From: Colias croceus
Taxonomy: Eukaryota; Arthropoda; Insecta; Lepidoptera; Pieridae
DNA: 64,000 nt
Reading direction: 5' to 3'
Assembly (NCBI RefSeq): GCF_905220415.1
Contig: NC_059550.1
Span: forward strand, 250,501 to 314,500
Each line of letters starts with the position of its first letter. The first letter of the stretch is position 1. Below, piece after piece: positions 24,764-37,712 of this stretch. Below the pieces are notes generated by a model. That model was not told the DNA's origin. It ran no database searches and worked only from the letters and a program-made list of their open reading frames with translations. A program made the position numbers and the translations under genes.

Positions 24764-25112
24764 AAACTCAAGCTCAAACATTAATTCATCCATACTAATA
24801 TTATAAATTCGAAAGTAACTCTGTCTGTCTGTCTGTTACTCAATCACGCCTTAACTACTGAACCAATTTGCATGAAATTTGGTATAGAGATATTTTGATA
24901 CCCGAGAAAGGACATAGGCTACTTTTAGGACATAGGATAGGTTTTATCCCGGAAATCCTACGGGAACGGGAATTATACGGGTTTTTCTTTGACTGCGCGG
25001 GCGAAGCTGCGGGTGGAAAGCTAGTTCAAAATATAATTTAAAATTTACCTCCGGTTCGAAAAGCAGTTTCTTCAGAGAAGATCCGGCAAGAAACTCCGTA
25101 GTTGCTCTTTCA
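24764..25112 (-). mobile_element. jockey-type LINE 3' UTR, split by a Helitron-like insertion
   Basis: On the minus strand the segment 25112-25025 reads like the 3' UTR of the LINE at 6425 (AGAGCAACTACGGAGTTTC, TTCTTGCCGGATCTTC). The terminal AATGTTTGAGCTTGAGTTTG tail appears at 24787-24764. Between the two halves sits the complete Helitron-like copy at 24789-25024. About 50 bases of the expected UTR are missing around the junction, lost either before or with the insertion. Confidence 0.75.
24789..25024 (+). mobile_element. Helitron-like non-autonomous element, copy 6
   Basis: A full-length copy: TCCATACTAATATTATAAA start preceded by A, a (GTCT)n tract, a terminal GCGGGCGAAGCTGCGGG hairpin slightly decayed by substitution, and a CTAG end followed by T. 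It is inserted within an older LINE 3' UTR, so it is the younger of the two. Confidence 0.82.
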
Positions 25113-25150
25113 AATTAAGTCAACTTTTAGAGTTTAAAGACAAGACCAGA

Positions 25151-25334
25151 TTTTTTTTGACGTGACAACGTCTTATAATTCGATAGAGCCGGCTGCACGC
25201 ACGAAAAAACATGACTCATGCGGCGTTACCTCGCTCTGACTCATCTGAGGCGTTCCATGTAAGGCTTGAAGTGCAAGCGAGAGCGCGGAACGAGCGACAA
25301 AGAAGCACAATCGGCCTACGTTGTCACGTTCAAA
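25151..25334. mobile_element. Short TIR element with TTTGACGTGACAACGT-type ends
   Basis: The left end TTTTGACGTGACAACGT and the right end ACGTTGTCACGTTCAA are imperfect inverted repeats of about 15 bases. They enclose a GC-richer core with AGAGCCGGCTGCACGCACG. A 74-codon open frame crosses the core, but the context favours a repeat over a gene. The superfamily is not determined. Confidence 0.5.
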
Positions 25335-25431
25335 CCGACTTTACAGACAACCAATTTTTTTGCCATGAAGAAAGAAAAAAAAGACCAGATTACCTATGTA
25401 AACTTTACATTTTAATTCTTCAGAATAAAAT

Positions 25432-25640
25432 TTAGCCCGCAACTTCGCCCTTGCGGTCTAAATTTTCATATGACAAAATTTTACCCCCTATTTTATCCCC
25501 TTGGAGGTCGAATTTATCAAAATTCTTTCTTAGCGGATGCTTACAACAAAGTGACCATCTGCATGCTAGATTTCGCCAAAAATTGATCTAGGGTTTATTT
25601 TGCAACATTTTGTAATAACTGGATATAGAGTCTAACTAAA
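25432..25640 (-). mobile_element. Helitron-like element, copy 7 (degenerate)
   Basis: Its minus-strand 3' terminus is TTAG/CTAA rather than CTAG (25432-25435), next to a decayed hairpin (CCCGCAACTTCGCCCTTGCGG). The body contains TTTTACCCCCTATTTTATCCCC and TTTCTTAGCGGATGC, which match a lepidopteran subfamily I recognise. The head end is too diverged to place. Confidence 0.55.
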
Positions 25641-25814
25641 TTACTGTAACTTCAATATTTGCTAGTCTTCAAAATCAGTAGTATTTATGTAGGCTACCTA
25701 CCTACAGTCTTAATAAACCACGCATGCCTTAATATGAGCCAGCTAAGAGCGGATTCCTATCCAGGAACTAATATTGAACAATACACGGTACTGATTTAGG
25801 AAAGTGGCTCGAGG

Positions 25815-25880
25815 TGGTGTGGGGGGGCGACCCCCCCTCGCCCCTCACCCCGCGCCCGCCTCACCCCTCGCCCCTTTGTC
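25815..25880. other. C-tract island (G-quadruplex potential on minus strand)
   Basis: A run of seven Gs is followed by many runs of three to six Cs over about 60 bases, including CTCGCCCCTCACCCCGCGCC. The minus strand would have strong G-quadruplex potential. The word GTGAGGGG-GCGAGGGG (reverse complement) resembles the G island near 33270. Confidence 0.5.
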
Positions 25881-26372
25881 TTAGCGATACGCCAAACAGC
25901 AAACGTCACGGCGCAGGCCCACAGCCAATATCATAAATCAAACCCTCACTTCCGATATTGAACCCTGATTTGCAGCTAATAGAGGTGTTTCTCGCTAGAG
26001 TGGTGTTACAATATTTTTAGAGGCAATTCGCTTAGGTGGGATGTGAGGATCCTGTTGGATGCAAATTAGAGGTTATAGTTCCGGCGCTCGAATTACGTCA
26101 TTAGGTTTTGATTTGACTTTGCTTTTTAATGCTACGATATTTTTACCGTGTTTGTGTTGCCTTGAAGTGTTTTTCAGTACCTTTTTCATCTTTATATAGT
26201 TCGAGTTGCATGTAGAGGTACAGAGAGTACGTACCTATAGGTATTTAGTTTCCCGCGCTCGGCATCGATTTGCGGCAGAAAATTCTGGAATGTCTGCGTT
26301 GGCTTATTTCACATGTGTTTTGCAACCCTTGTGTGGTTTATGAAAAGCAACCTGACTAGCGAGGGCTCGGCA

Positions 26373-26541
26373 GCCATTTGTAAAAAATTGCCGCCATTTC
26401 TACGCGGGAATTTCATATTTGGAACGCCGCGGGGAGGAATTCAGAATTGACATTTCCAACAACATGGCCGCGCTTTTTATTGTTCCTAAAACAATGAAAC
26501 CCGATGCTCGTTTCGGTTGCTATTGTTTAGAAAGACGCCAT
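26373..26541. promoter_or_regulatory. GCCAT cluster (possible Pho-type/PRE-like element)
   Basis: Four GCCAT cores occur in 169 bp: 26373-26377, 26393-26397, 26464-26468 (as ATGGC) and 26537-26541. GCCAT is the core of the Pho/YY1 binding site, a common component of Polycomb response elements, which often lie at developmental homeobox genes. Clusters of this density are unusual for DNA of this base composition. Function is inference only. A housekeeping promoter with YY1 sites would be an alternative. Confidence 0.3.
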
Positions 26542-29500
26542 TTTTAATTTGGAAATTATGGTGTCAGCGCTATTTATATAATTATACACTTTGAATATAT
26601 AAAATGTCGAGTGTAGTGAGACCAGAGACAAATTAGAACAAAAAAATAAATAGGTACCTACAGATAATAAAAAAAATATACATACCTACTTACTCATAAA
26701 TTTACACAAAACAGCTACAAATTTGGTGGTTTGACTTGAATAAAGCGTACTATTCATGAAACAACCCGTGACAGAACTCAATTAGTTTTAATTAATTTAA
26801 GTTGAAGTGGTCTACACTCGCGCCGTCGAAAACATGTTTAATAGTACCTACAAATAAGTTACTTGTAGCACCAAAAAGTATTATAAGTACTAATAAATCA
26901 TTAATATTCTAACTAACTATGAATCTAGCTGAACTTTATGACTTGATAAATTATATTTGAATTATGAGTACAGAGTATTATATCTAGGCTCTAGTAACTA
27001 ATAGATACCAATTTTCTCAAATTAAACATAGAGAATTTGAATAAATTTCAAAGCATTCATTAATTATATATTAAAACAAAAATCTAGAGACTTTGTAAAC
27101 GTAGGTAACTGTTTCTTAAATAATCATAGTTTTCGTATTCTTGTTTCCTATATAAGTAGACATTAATATAGAAAAACATATAAAATTAGCCAGCTAGTCG
27201 GGTAGCTACGTTCAGCGTATCTTTAGGTTGTTGACCGTCTCGTCGCCATGTGTTAGTGCATACCATATTGTATTTAAATGGATTTTACGTATGGTTAAAT
27301 TATGTAAATTAATGAATTGTCTTCTAGTATTGGAGACGATACTGCGAAGAGAGATATTAGAAGGGAGACGATATTATCGACATCCAAAATAGGTTAAATT
27401 TTTATTATATTTTTTAGTTTACTCTCTTATGCAACCACTTATTCTTTATATCTAAGAAAAACCTCCCTCTGCAAAATTTATTCTTTCATCTGTATGAACT
27501 CTCCTAAAACGTTATACTTTTATTAGGAAAGCTCTACTTCTCAAGCTCTAATTCATATCTCTATTTACTCAGTTTATTAATATCCATCAATTTACATAAA
27601 AACATTCTAGACATATAGTGTAACAACCTCCACACAATTCTTTAAAAAAATTCATCAAACGTTTGCTCCAAATTCACACACAAATCCTATATTTAGATCT
27701 TGTAAACTTATACATTGCACGGGATATAAATAAAAAATGTCGCCCAAAAAATAACAGTTCCGTTCGAGGGTTCGAGGTGTCAAAATGAAGGTTTCCACAC
27801 TTGGTTAATATAGATATTATTAACTGCTACAAGGTTATCAGTTACTGTAACATTTGCGTCCCTCCCGCCTCTAACAAAGAAACAAAATCAACTCTATTCC
27901 CTTGTGATAGAGGGTATATTCGAATGAGCTGTGTTGTAGGTGTCGAATATCTTGCGAGATGTTGTCTCGGCTAAGTGGTTCTGTAACAATAACAACTATT
28001 GCGACGAACGTATCGGATTTAGTTCGGCGCCGTTTGATTTTGCGTTTCAGTTTTTTTTCGTGTTAATGAAGTAGCTTGGATATTTGTTACGTAGAAAGCA
28101 CAATTTTGTAAATCTTCAATCAGAAGTATTTTGTAATATGTGAAATAGTTGAACAATTATAACGATTTCTGCCGTGGTATTTATAGAATTTCAACTAATA
28201 TTCATATAATTCAACAAAAATCTTTAAAACGGGCTCATGGTCCTTATTTTTTCCTATTATCAAATCTTTGCAATCAAATATGTCGAATTTGTTCATATTA
28301 TCATCGTTTATAATCGCAACACCAGTATTTCAAGTAAGAGCTAAAATTACCTATTTATACAAAGGCTTTGGAAATAGCCAAGAAATAAAACGTAGACATT
28401 CATTAGAATACAAATACAAATAGTAGAGTTACACATAGAGAAAAGTTCTACGATCAGTCGTAATCACTCTGATATCAATGTTTAGGAGCAGAAAATTCAA
28501 GTTCATTCAACTTTGAAACCTACCTCTACAATTCTAATACTCTTCAATGAATTTATGATAAACATCCATATTATTGACTAATATTTTAATGAAAAATAAT
28601 CAATAAATTAACGATTTTAGCACATTTCGAAACATCTACGACACAAACGCGCACTAGAGCATCTACGCGCGTAGCAACTTCGAGATTGATTTATACAAAC
28701 TTTTGTTCGACAACCCTACTACTATCATACATTTTATTATTTGCAAAATAATCAAGAATACTAAAATTAAGCGTATTTTCCAATCAACTGATTCAAATGG
28801 CCAATATTTGTCGATTGATCTCCAGTTAGTGCTCGAGGAACTTGGTGTGAATTGAATGTCGAAGTAAGCGTTTCTAAAAACGTGCTAATAAGCAAAATTG
28901 TGTGCAAACAATCTCCCCTAGCTGTGTAAGTGATATACTAAGCAAACCGAGAAACAAGTGTCAGGCAAATATACTAAATTGTCATCGAAAGGTCTACTAT
29001 TTCTCTGGCATCTGCTCTTTCACACGCTCCAGAAATACTCTATTATATTTAATACTTTATTAGAAATTATTTAATTTTATATGCTCTATGATGCAGCAAT
29101 AAGTGCATTTATCATTACACTTTTTTAAACACGTAGACACATTGTATTTAAGTAAAAAATTAATACAAATGAAGTAAATCTGCGTGCTCTACACCATACT
29201 AAGGTCGACCTATCTGTGCGCTTCGATATATTTTGATTTTAAGTATAATTTTGAATAAAAATTCACACAATTAATGTATATTAATAATAAGGGATTATTG
29301 TAGACATTACTGAGCAGAAAATTATTATATTTACATTAATTTTAGTAGTAAAAAAAGGAAACTGTAAGGGCTAAACATTGCTGAAGATCGTGTTTTAGAT
29401 TTTCTCTCTATTATTTTGGAAGTTTTTCGTGATAATTAATTTATTTTTTTGATATTTTGAGAAGTTGTTATAATTAATTTATATTATTATCTTTTTCAAT

Positions 29501-30756
29501 GTTTTATTTAATTATAATTTAATTAAATAGTATCAAAATAAGTGTCTGAGAAGGCGAAATGTAAAGTTAATCACGTTTTGTCTTAAGGTCGAGCATATTA
29601 TTCTGACTAGAATGAAGGCGACATGTCAGAAATATTAAAATATTTCCTATACTTCAAAGAATCCCACAATTTCTAAATTATTTACTATTATTTCAAAATT
29701 GTCAATTTCTCTTAAATCATGTTAATTTAATTTTAGTGTTTTATACTGTAGTAAAACTGTAAGTAAATATTCTGTTTTTTTGGATGTCATTCAATGGAAT
29801 AAAGGTGCAATCAGTAGAAAGAGGGATTGTATTATTATAATAATAATCTACATTCGTTTTAAAATGAATGAATATTACATTTTTACTTATATCAGGTAGG
29901 TAGCTGTATTGAGGTATTATAGTGTGTAATAACAACATATTAAAGCTATATATTGTATCTAAACATAGATAAAAGCAATCATTAAAATAAATTGTAGGTA
30001 TTATCATTTCTCATATTTATTATTTCTTGCACATACCTACTTACTCTCTCAAAATATTTTTCAAATTAAAATCACAGTAAAAACATATCCAGTTAACGAA
30101 TAATGTCTCTAGTTAAATTATGTGTAAAAAACTCATTAAGAGGTTCTTAATAGTGATATTGATTGACAGCGCTAAAATATTTCTTATTTCTTTTCAACAA
30201 ATATTATACTACCTACCTATATTTTTTTTATTTCTTAAATACTTTACAGATCTATAAAATATAACGGTATTATCTTATTAATTCTATGATGTGAACAATA
30301 ATATTTTACGATTAGACCAGCCTCCCCTCGCTCCCTCGGTTTAACGAGCCTGCGCACTTGACACGCAACCATGGACCCTATTACCACTTAATAGGGCTGT
30401 TCAAATGTGGCAGGCTTTTGGGAGTATTAACGCCTCATTAGCAATTATAATCGAGGCGTGAGTGCCTCATTACAACGTCAGGAAGTAATACGAATGCGTG
30501 ACGGTGTCGATACGATATTCTGAAAAGTATAAGGTTATCGTACGATATTTTGGCTATAGAATCAATTGAAATTAATACACTGTCCTGCTTTCTTAATCCT
30601 AAGGTGAAGATAATTTGGTTGTTATTAAATTTTCGGGGTGAAGGTGAAAATGTTTTTCAGTATGAAAAATTTGGCCAAATATTGGAGACAACGCCATCTA
30701 GTTTTGAACCAAGTAAACTCGCTAATTAGAGTATTCCCCCAAAAATATTATTGTAA

Positions 30757-30974
30757 TCCATACTAATATTATAAATGCGAAAGTAACTCTGTCTGTCTGT
30801 CTGTTACTCAATCACGCCTTAACTACTGAAACAATTTGCATGAAATTGGGTATAGAGATATTCTGATACCCGAGAAAGGACATAGGATAGGTTTTATCCC
30901 GGAAATCCCACGGGAAAGGGAACTATGCGGGTTTTTCTTTGACTGCGCGGGCGATGCCGCGGGTGGAAAGCTAG
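30757..30974 (+). mobile_element. Helitron-like non-autonomous element, copy 8
   Basis: Complete ends: TCCATACTAATATTATAAA preceded by A, and GGAAAGCTAG followed by T. The terminal hairpin is GCGGGCGATGCCGCGGG with one substitution in the loop. It is closest to the copy at 24789 (shared GACATAGGATAGG). It is non-coding. Confidence 0.82.
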
Positions 30975-33840
30975 TAAGTAATATATAAAAGCTTTAAAAG
31001 ACAAGAACACAACTGATTAATCCTGGTAGCCCATAGGTAGAGCAACTATTTTTTTGTAATATATATACATATATCTGAATTTCATACTAACCAATTTGTA
31101 TACCTACATATTTGTAAGAAAATATCCTACCTCAAATATTATTTGGGTTTAATTCAGTCATTTTCAAGCCGTCAATTTTATAATACTATTATAAAATTTC
31201 TCACACTTTATCTATTTAATTTCAAATAAAAAAAATGAAACACATTCCATAGTAGGTAAGTATAGTTATCTCTACATAACAATGTAGAGTATAGAAACTA
31301 GGAAAACAGAGAAAGCCATCCCTGTAGTAAATTCAATTTCCAAGTTTTAATTCCAAGGGTAGTAAAAAAGTTCGTGATAGGTTGATACATAGGTAAGTGA
31401 TTAAACTTTTTTGACATGATTAAAATATTCCTAAAGAGACGATAAACTTGTACGTAGGTATATGTCAAAAACCAAGCCTTTGTATACTGTAATTGTATCG
31501 CATCGCAATGTGTTAGTCACAGGCTTTAGCTTATTAGTGTTAGATTAAAAGCCACAAAGGCGAGACAGACGTGTGTTATGAATAATTTAGAGAGTACAAG
31601 AGGCAAGAGGTAAACATGTGATACATGGAGGGCGCCTCCCCATGGCGGCCTCTTAAGGAAAATTTACAATTGAAAGTTGAAACCTCTTTAGAATTGAATA
31701 AATCTTGCTGTAGTTTATGGTTATAATATACTTAGGTATGTAATTGTAAAATATAAGTGCTATGTAGAGTCACTGTCTGACGTGAGACGCATATGAATTG
31801 GACATCTGTATCATACATGTGATTACCTTTCTATACCAGAGAATTGGTTTAAGCTAGGTACACCCATGATCATCGTTTAAACTACACCCAGATTTCTTCC
31901 AAATAAAAAAATTTGAATTCAAATTTAATTATAGCATTTTTAGGACAAGGTTTGTTGTTAGCTCTACAAAATAAAGAGCTTTTGAAATCGGTCCAATATG
32001 TTTCGTTTGAAAACATTACAAACATATTAAATACAAATACCCAGAATGTTTTCTCTTTATAATATTAGCAGGTATAGAAACTTTTCTAAGTCTAGTCTAC
32101 TTAGACTACTGCAGTTAGCGATACCAACTTTTGTACTAGAATGTGTTGGTTTGATCACTACCTACTGAAAAATGTGCATACATGACGAACTGCGTTTTTC
32201 TAGAGTCTAGGCATAATATTATGTATAACTATGTACCTACAAAGACAATGATTCAGCCTTCCATGCAAACTTTCCTCACTCCACAACTAGATGGCGCTGT
32301 AACAAAAACTCAAAGAATATTTATTAAATCGAATTATAAAACCTCCATTCACAAACCTCATTATCCACTAGCGACGTATGATTTCCGCAAATATAGATTT
32401 ACAGTGGCCAGTGTAGCGAGGGTGGCTGATGTAAAATTTTAATTGGCACTCGTGGAGCGGCGCGTACAAAGGGCTTTTGACAGAACCGACGTTAATTAGT
32501 TGGCAATTATTCTCGCGTCGGAAATTATCAACTTGCCTAATGACAAGAATGTTAGATTTACGTGATTTTTCATGTTTTTTGGTTTGGTTTTCTTACTTAA
32601 TACGAGCTCTACTGTGGCTCTGCATCATGCTTAGATCAGTGAAATAAATATTTCTGGAATGTTTAGATTCACGAAGGCTTTATAAATGATGATATGAGAT
32701 GAAAATATTTTACGTAAAATAAATAGGCTTTTACAAGAGATAATTATTGAGATTCCTGTAATACATGCCTCTACAATTTGTAGAGATTTCATAATAAGTG
32801 TCTCTGAGTATAGGTAGTTCCTATTTTTAGATGTCTTATAATATATTCTTCACATATGCTTTGTTGTTACCTATTATGATGCATCATCTCGCAGTTCAAA
32901 AAAATGCTTGTTATTGATACATACACTTTACCTTCGTAATATGATATAATGATTATTTCATCTACCTGTGAACGTGTATTACTGACTCGAATGAGCAAAA
33001 GGTCTGGTCTGGCTATTAATCTAAATCAATTTTCATCAGGAGGCTAACGTTTGTCAACCCTAGCTTCATTTTCACTTACATTCACAAAATATAATACGCA
33101 CATAAAAATAAGAAACTGAAAGGAGAAAAAAAAATACAAAATCTTAACAAAATCTAATTTAGAAAAGTGTACAATAAACAAGAGAGGGGGATATTAGGCG
33201 AACGAGCGCAGCCGAGCGCGAAAATATAATGGCCTGGTAATAACATTATAGCTTTCTTAGCGCGGGGGGGGGGGGGGTGAGGGGTGCGAGGGGACGGGAG
33301 AGGGGGAGGGGTGACTGTCAAATATTTTGCACCCAATTCACGAATAAAGTACAGGTTTGGCAGAGGTTTGGGACACCGGACCAGACCGACTGTTATGATC
33401 GATTTTAATGACTTGGTTGGTGTTTAAAATGTGAAATTAAGATGTAAAGTGGTAGGTATGGACATAACGCCAACTTCGATCAATTGTCTTGACAGTTCAT
33501 GATATTAAATTTTAATTTAAATCTAAAGTAAGAAAGAGGAAAAGATTACTTATTGCCGTACCTTCTTTGTACTTAATGTACCTACTTATATACTACATAG
33601 TATAAAGAGAACGTATTCAATGAATATAAGACATAGTTTTTCAATATACTACTTATAAAAAAAACATACACCTCATCCATTAGTTAACAAATAAGGGTCT
33701 ACAATCATTTAACACTACAAGCCCTTTGGGAGCTCGTCCCGCGGGAACATGTAAAGTGATGAGGTGTTACAAATATACAAGTTTAAGTCATAGGAAATTG
33801 AAATTGGGAACAACTGTTTATGTCCTTGTGGACTTAAATA
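30975..33840. other. Non-coding stretch including a long G tract
   Basis: I see no gene. An 86-codon open frame at 32182-32442 has no family resemblance and no supporting signals. The stretch includes GGGCGCCTCCCCATGGCGGCC near 31630 and the G-tract island at 33185-33320. Confidence 0.5.
33185..33320. other. Poly-G island (G-quadruplex potential)
   Basis: The tract includes an uninterrupted run of about 14 Gs (near 33264-33277), followed by GTGAGGGGTGCGAGGGGACG and GAGAGGGGGAGGGG. It is one of several similar G- or C-tract islands spread through the window. A long mononucleotide G run can also be a sequencing or assembly weak point. Confidence 0.6.
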
Positions 33841-34064
33841 TCCTATCCTACTTATATTATAAAGGCAACAGTTTGTGAGGATGTATGTGTTTGTTACTCT
33901 TTCACGCAAATACTACTGAACCGATTACAATTAAATTTCGCACACATATAGATGGTAACTTTGATTAACACATAGGATAGGTTTTATCTCGGAAATCCCA
34001 CGGGAACGGGAACTATGCGGGTTTTTCTCTGAAAACGCGGGCGAAGCCGCGGGTGGAAAGCTAG
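33841..34064 (+). mobile_element. Helitron-like non-autonomous element, copy 9
   Basis: Starts TCCTATCCTACTTATATTATAAA after an A and ends GGAAAGCTAG before T, with the perfect GCGGGCGAAGCCGCGGG terminal hairpin region. It belongs to the GTTTGTGAGGATG subfamily shared with the copy at 46056. Confidence 0.82.
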
Positions 34065-37000
34065 TAATGAAATAAATTAGATGTTGTAATTAGGGTACAA
34101 TGGGTTTGAATCCTTAAAATGCAATATTTAATAACGTAAGTTAATTTAAAGGGGAAGTGATGGAAAAAAATTAGGTACCTAAGTATAACAAAATAGAATC
34201 AGTTTGAAAAGTTATAAACAAAATATTCATCAATAATTGATTTATTCTTATAGATTAGTTCGAACACTAAGTTACGATTTTTTCTCTTTTATATCATACA
34301 TGTTATCATATTAATGACATACCTACAACAAAAACCAAACAAAGCCCAGCCGTCTAGTTAGTTTAATATCGACAGTTAAACACATAGTTAGGTACTGTTA
34401 TATGCAATAGAGCTTTCGAAACCATGTCGAAGACAAAACATGTGTTCAACACAATGTATAATTACACGCGTGACGTCATAATTGAGTTATATTGTAATTT
34501 TATAATAAAGACGTTTAATTGACGTTTGTTTTGTGAAACAATAAGTCATTAGCGAGGTAAATATGCTGCAAATTGTCTAATCAATATTGTAATAAGTACT
34601 TAAGTAATACTTCGTTAATTTTTTGTTTTATATAGGTAGTTTTATTATAGAGTAAATACATATGTGAAAAACAACGTTTAACACGTGTTTAAATACAAAT
34701 TATAACTAAGATATTCGCTTGTTTGTTGTCAAATAACTTCACGGATTTTGGTTGAAAATTTGCAATATATTACATAGATTACGACTTGGCATATCATCAA
34801 GTCTACGTCTAACTAGCAACCATGCGAGTAACTATGCTTCGTGTATAAACCAGTCTGTTTATAGAAATACTAAAATGTCTTATAATGAGGTAAATTATAA
34901 TCAAGCATGTAACTCTCAAATTGAATGATTTCTCAAATGGAATTGTATGTAAAATCATATGATAATTTGATTTAAACCTTATATTGCCGTAAAATCTATT
35001 ATAACATTAGTTTGTACTTCCAATTCCATATAAATCCAATCACAAGTTATTAAACGAACCTGTATATTCGCGTCGTAAATTCGGTTGTAATTTGAAAGCT
35101 CGGTCCGAGCGGACAAAGGGCCGAGATCACAATATCAGACAAAACCAGGGTCTATACAAGTCGTTTTGCTCGGTTTTCTTAACGCCCTGCGTGTGAACGA
35201 AACGCGATATCTTTCTAAAGGTTTTGATATCTCGGAGTAAGCTTATATTTACTTAAGTACTTTGATTTTGAGGACGTCTTTATTTTGCCGTATTTCATAA
35301 AACGACCTTCGTATGAAATCTTGATCGTAATCTTCACGTTTATCACGGTGGAAACAATTCGTTATTTATTTTTTTAATTCTTATTTTTATTTGTTTCATG
35401 TACCTATGTAGCTGTCCGACAATTCTACTCAGGTAATAATTTTATTCTACTTTTATTTCTTTTGAGTTTATTTTATGAATTTATTTTGTTTATTTTAAAA
35501 GATCACAACACTCAGTTATTACTTATTGGTTCAGGGAAGGTTTAGATAAAGGTTTGTTTATTAATAGATATAATTGGATTGAAATTACAACTAACATAAG
35601 TGGTAATTAGTTTATGCTAACATTTAAACATGGGTATAATCTTTTTTTAAGTATTTTAAATGAAAACTAAACTCTACATCGGTGGCTTACTAATAATTTA
35701 ACACACAAAACATTGAATAGATAATAACCACAGACATACATTAAGATAATATGTTAATATAATATAATATGTCTGTGATAATAACTGATAACTCTTACAA
35801 AATTAACCTCTAATTTTTCTCAAATTAAACAGCGTACATCTCAAGAAAATTCCGTATCCAAATATCCACATTTAAAAGCAATATTGCGTATAAAAAGCTA
35901 CACGTCGAGTATAGCTGTATTCGAAGGCAAATCAAATAACAGGAATGTGGGTGCGAAATTGGCTTCTGCGTGGAAATTGCCAATTTCTTCCTCTCGCCAC
36001 TAATTGTATGCGCTCTTGAAAACGCTTTCAATTGAAATTTAATGTCATTTTTTATGTCTCACAGAATCGCCGAATTGCGTAGCTTTACATCTAGACGTAG
36101 ATTTGAAGATGTTATATTGTCTTGTAGATTTAGATAGTTGTGTTGAAGATAACTTTTACTCAGAATTCAGTTTGGAATTTGAAACACTTTTTATTATAGG
36201 TATGTACGTTTATGAATATCAAACGAATGCAACAGATAATTATAATCAATTTGAATCTGGATATGTCTTAAAGATCATCCTTTCCATTTAAGAGAGACAT
36301 TCAATATTATCCTTTCTAATTTAATTAGATGAACTGTTATTTATCGAAGTAGCGGTTAAACTATTGAATCAAGACATATCAACATGTGTTTTGCGAGAGA
36401 CTATTCAAGCAAAAACATTTGGCAATCATCAAAAGCATTATACTAGCAAGGACTATGAGGAACTTAGCAAATAAACGAGAACAAGGTGACAGCCGACAGG
36501 GGTTGGTGTCGCTTTCTTCCAAATACTTATTTAGTCATCAACACACAAGCACTTCTTCATTATAATGTCGTGAGTCCACTCGAAATGTTTTAAAACACGA
36601 AATTATCCCCTTTTCCTCTTGCAATGGTTTTCCTTTTGCAACGTTATTTGCGTTCAAGTGTCTTCATTACGAACGTGTCAAATTGTAAAACCAAAACATA
36701 AGTTTCGAATGTCGTGGGAACTTTTGTTGCTTTTTGTTTTGGGAACATTTGATTTGTTGATAGGTAGGGGATGTTTCATTAAATGGTTGGTGATTTTTAT
36801 TATGAAACTGTTAAAAGAGAGATTTTTATATCGATATAATATGTTTTAGTTATAATGATCCAATGAGAAAAAAAAACAAGCAGTTTCTTCTCAGGAAACT
36901 GAATAGACTAATACTTTTAAATAAAACCAATAACTGTTCAATAAAATGTAAAGCACATACTTTTTACATGTGCTCAATTATAAATGCTCAGGCAAATTAT

Positions 37001-37708
37001 ATTAGCACAATAACAAGTCAGTTGAATATCAATCTATCAAATGTCACGTGCGTTTAAAATGAAGCTCCATTTGCGCTCATCGCTAACCCAATCCGATCTC
37101 ATCAGAAGTACGTGTAACGTGTCTCGCAAATAAATCTAATCGTTCCGAAGATTGCCGACGATTGCCGAATATTGCGGGGAATTGGCAACGATTGGCCCAA
37201 TATCGCACACTCGAGCTATGAAATACTTTTATCAAATTTCGATATTGGTGTCAGCGATATATCGTGAATGCTTTATGGTATGTTAAATAGAATTGGGAGT
37301 AGTTTAGTTTGGATTAGAAGGTAGAAATTGGGTTGTAGGAATCAGGAGGTTTTATGAAGTATCGATAAGCTCTTGGTCAATTTGGTCATGGTCATTTCAA
37401 AATTTAATTTGATAGAATCAATTCTTATAGTATTCTCGTTTTGTTATATTGCTAATTATGAAAGAAATGAGAGAGCTATATGCATATTAAATTATAACTT
37501 ATCATAAGTAATATTACCTGAAAACAATATCTCATAATTGTCTCATATTCATCTTAGTATGGGTAGAGTCCATGTAGAGTCTCTTCGAATGAAATTGAAT
37601 TTGAAGCTTTTTGTACTTTGAATATTATTTAGTTCAAAAATTATTGACATGTTGATTTAAATCATCTGTACAAGTAAAATAAAAAACCAAATTTTTGTAA
37701 GTATCTAC
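34065..37708. other. AT-rich non-coding stretch
   Basis: No coding sequence was recognised. The interval 34704-34830 resembles a decayed Helitron-like copy (TTTGTTGTCAAATAACTTCACGG ... CTAG at 34813), too diverged to call firmly. The interval 35090-35340 is a lower-AT, low-repeat patch. The interval 37080-37260 contains a local series of GATTGCCGA/ATTGGCAACGATTGG words. Confidence 0.45.
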
Positions 37709-37712
37709 TTAA
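37709..37712. repeat. TTAA target duplication, left
   Basis: TTAA directly abuts the left end of the palindromic element. The matching TTAA is at 38079-38082. Confidence 0.75.

Larger units (their letters stand above)
25641..30756. other. Non-coding stretch with conserved-looking islands
   Basis: I see no exon here. The interval 25780-25990 is GC-rich with C tracts, and 26230-26560 has a GCCAT cluster (listed separately). From 26600 to 30300 the sequence is AT-rich and unique. The interval 30310-30510 again looks like a low-repeat island, with CGCCTCATTA and GTGCCTCATTA. None of this has coding character. Confidence 0.5.

Noticed and set aside
25211..25435. 74-codon frame starting MTHAALPRSD
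   Set aside because: It lies across a short terminal-inverted-repeat element and part of a Helitron-like copy; the reading frame is incidental.
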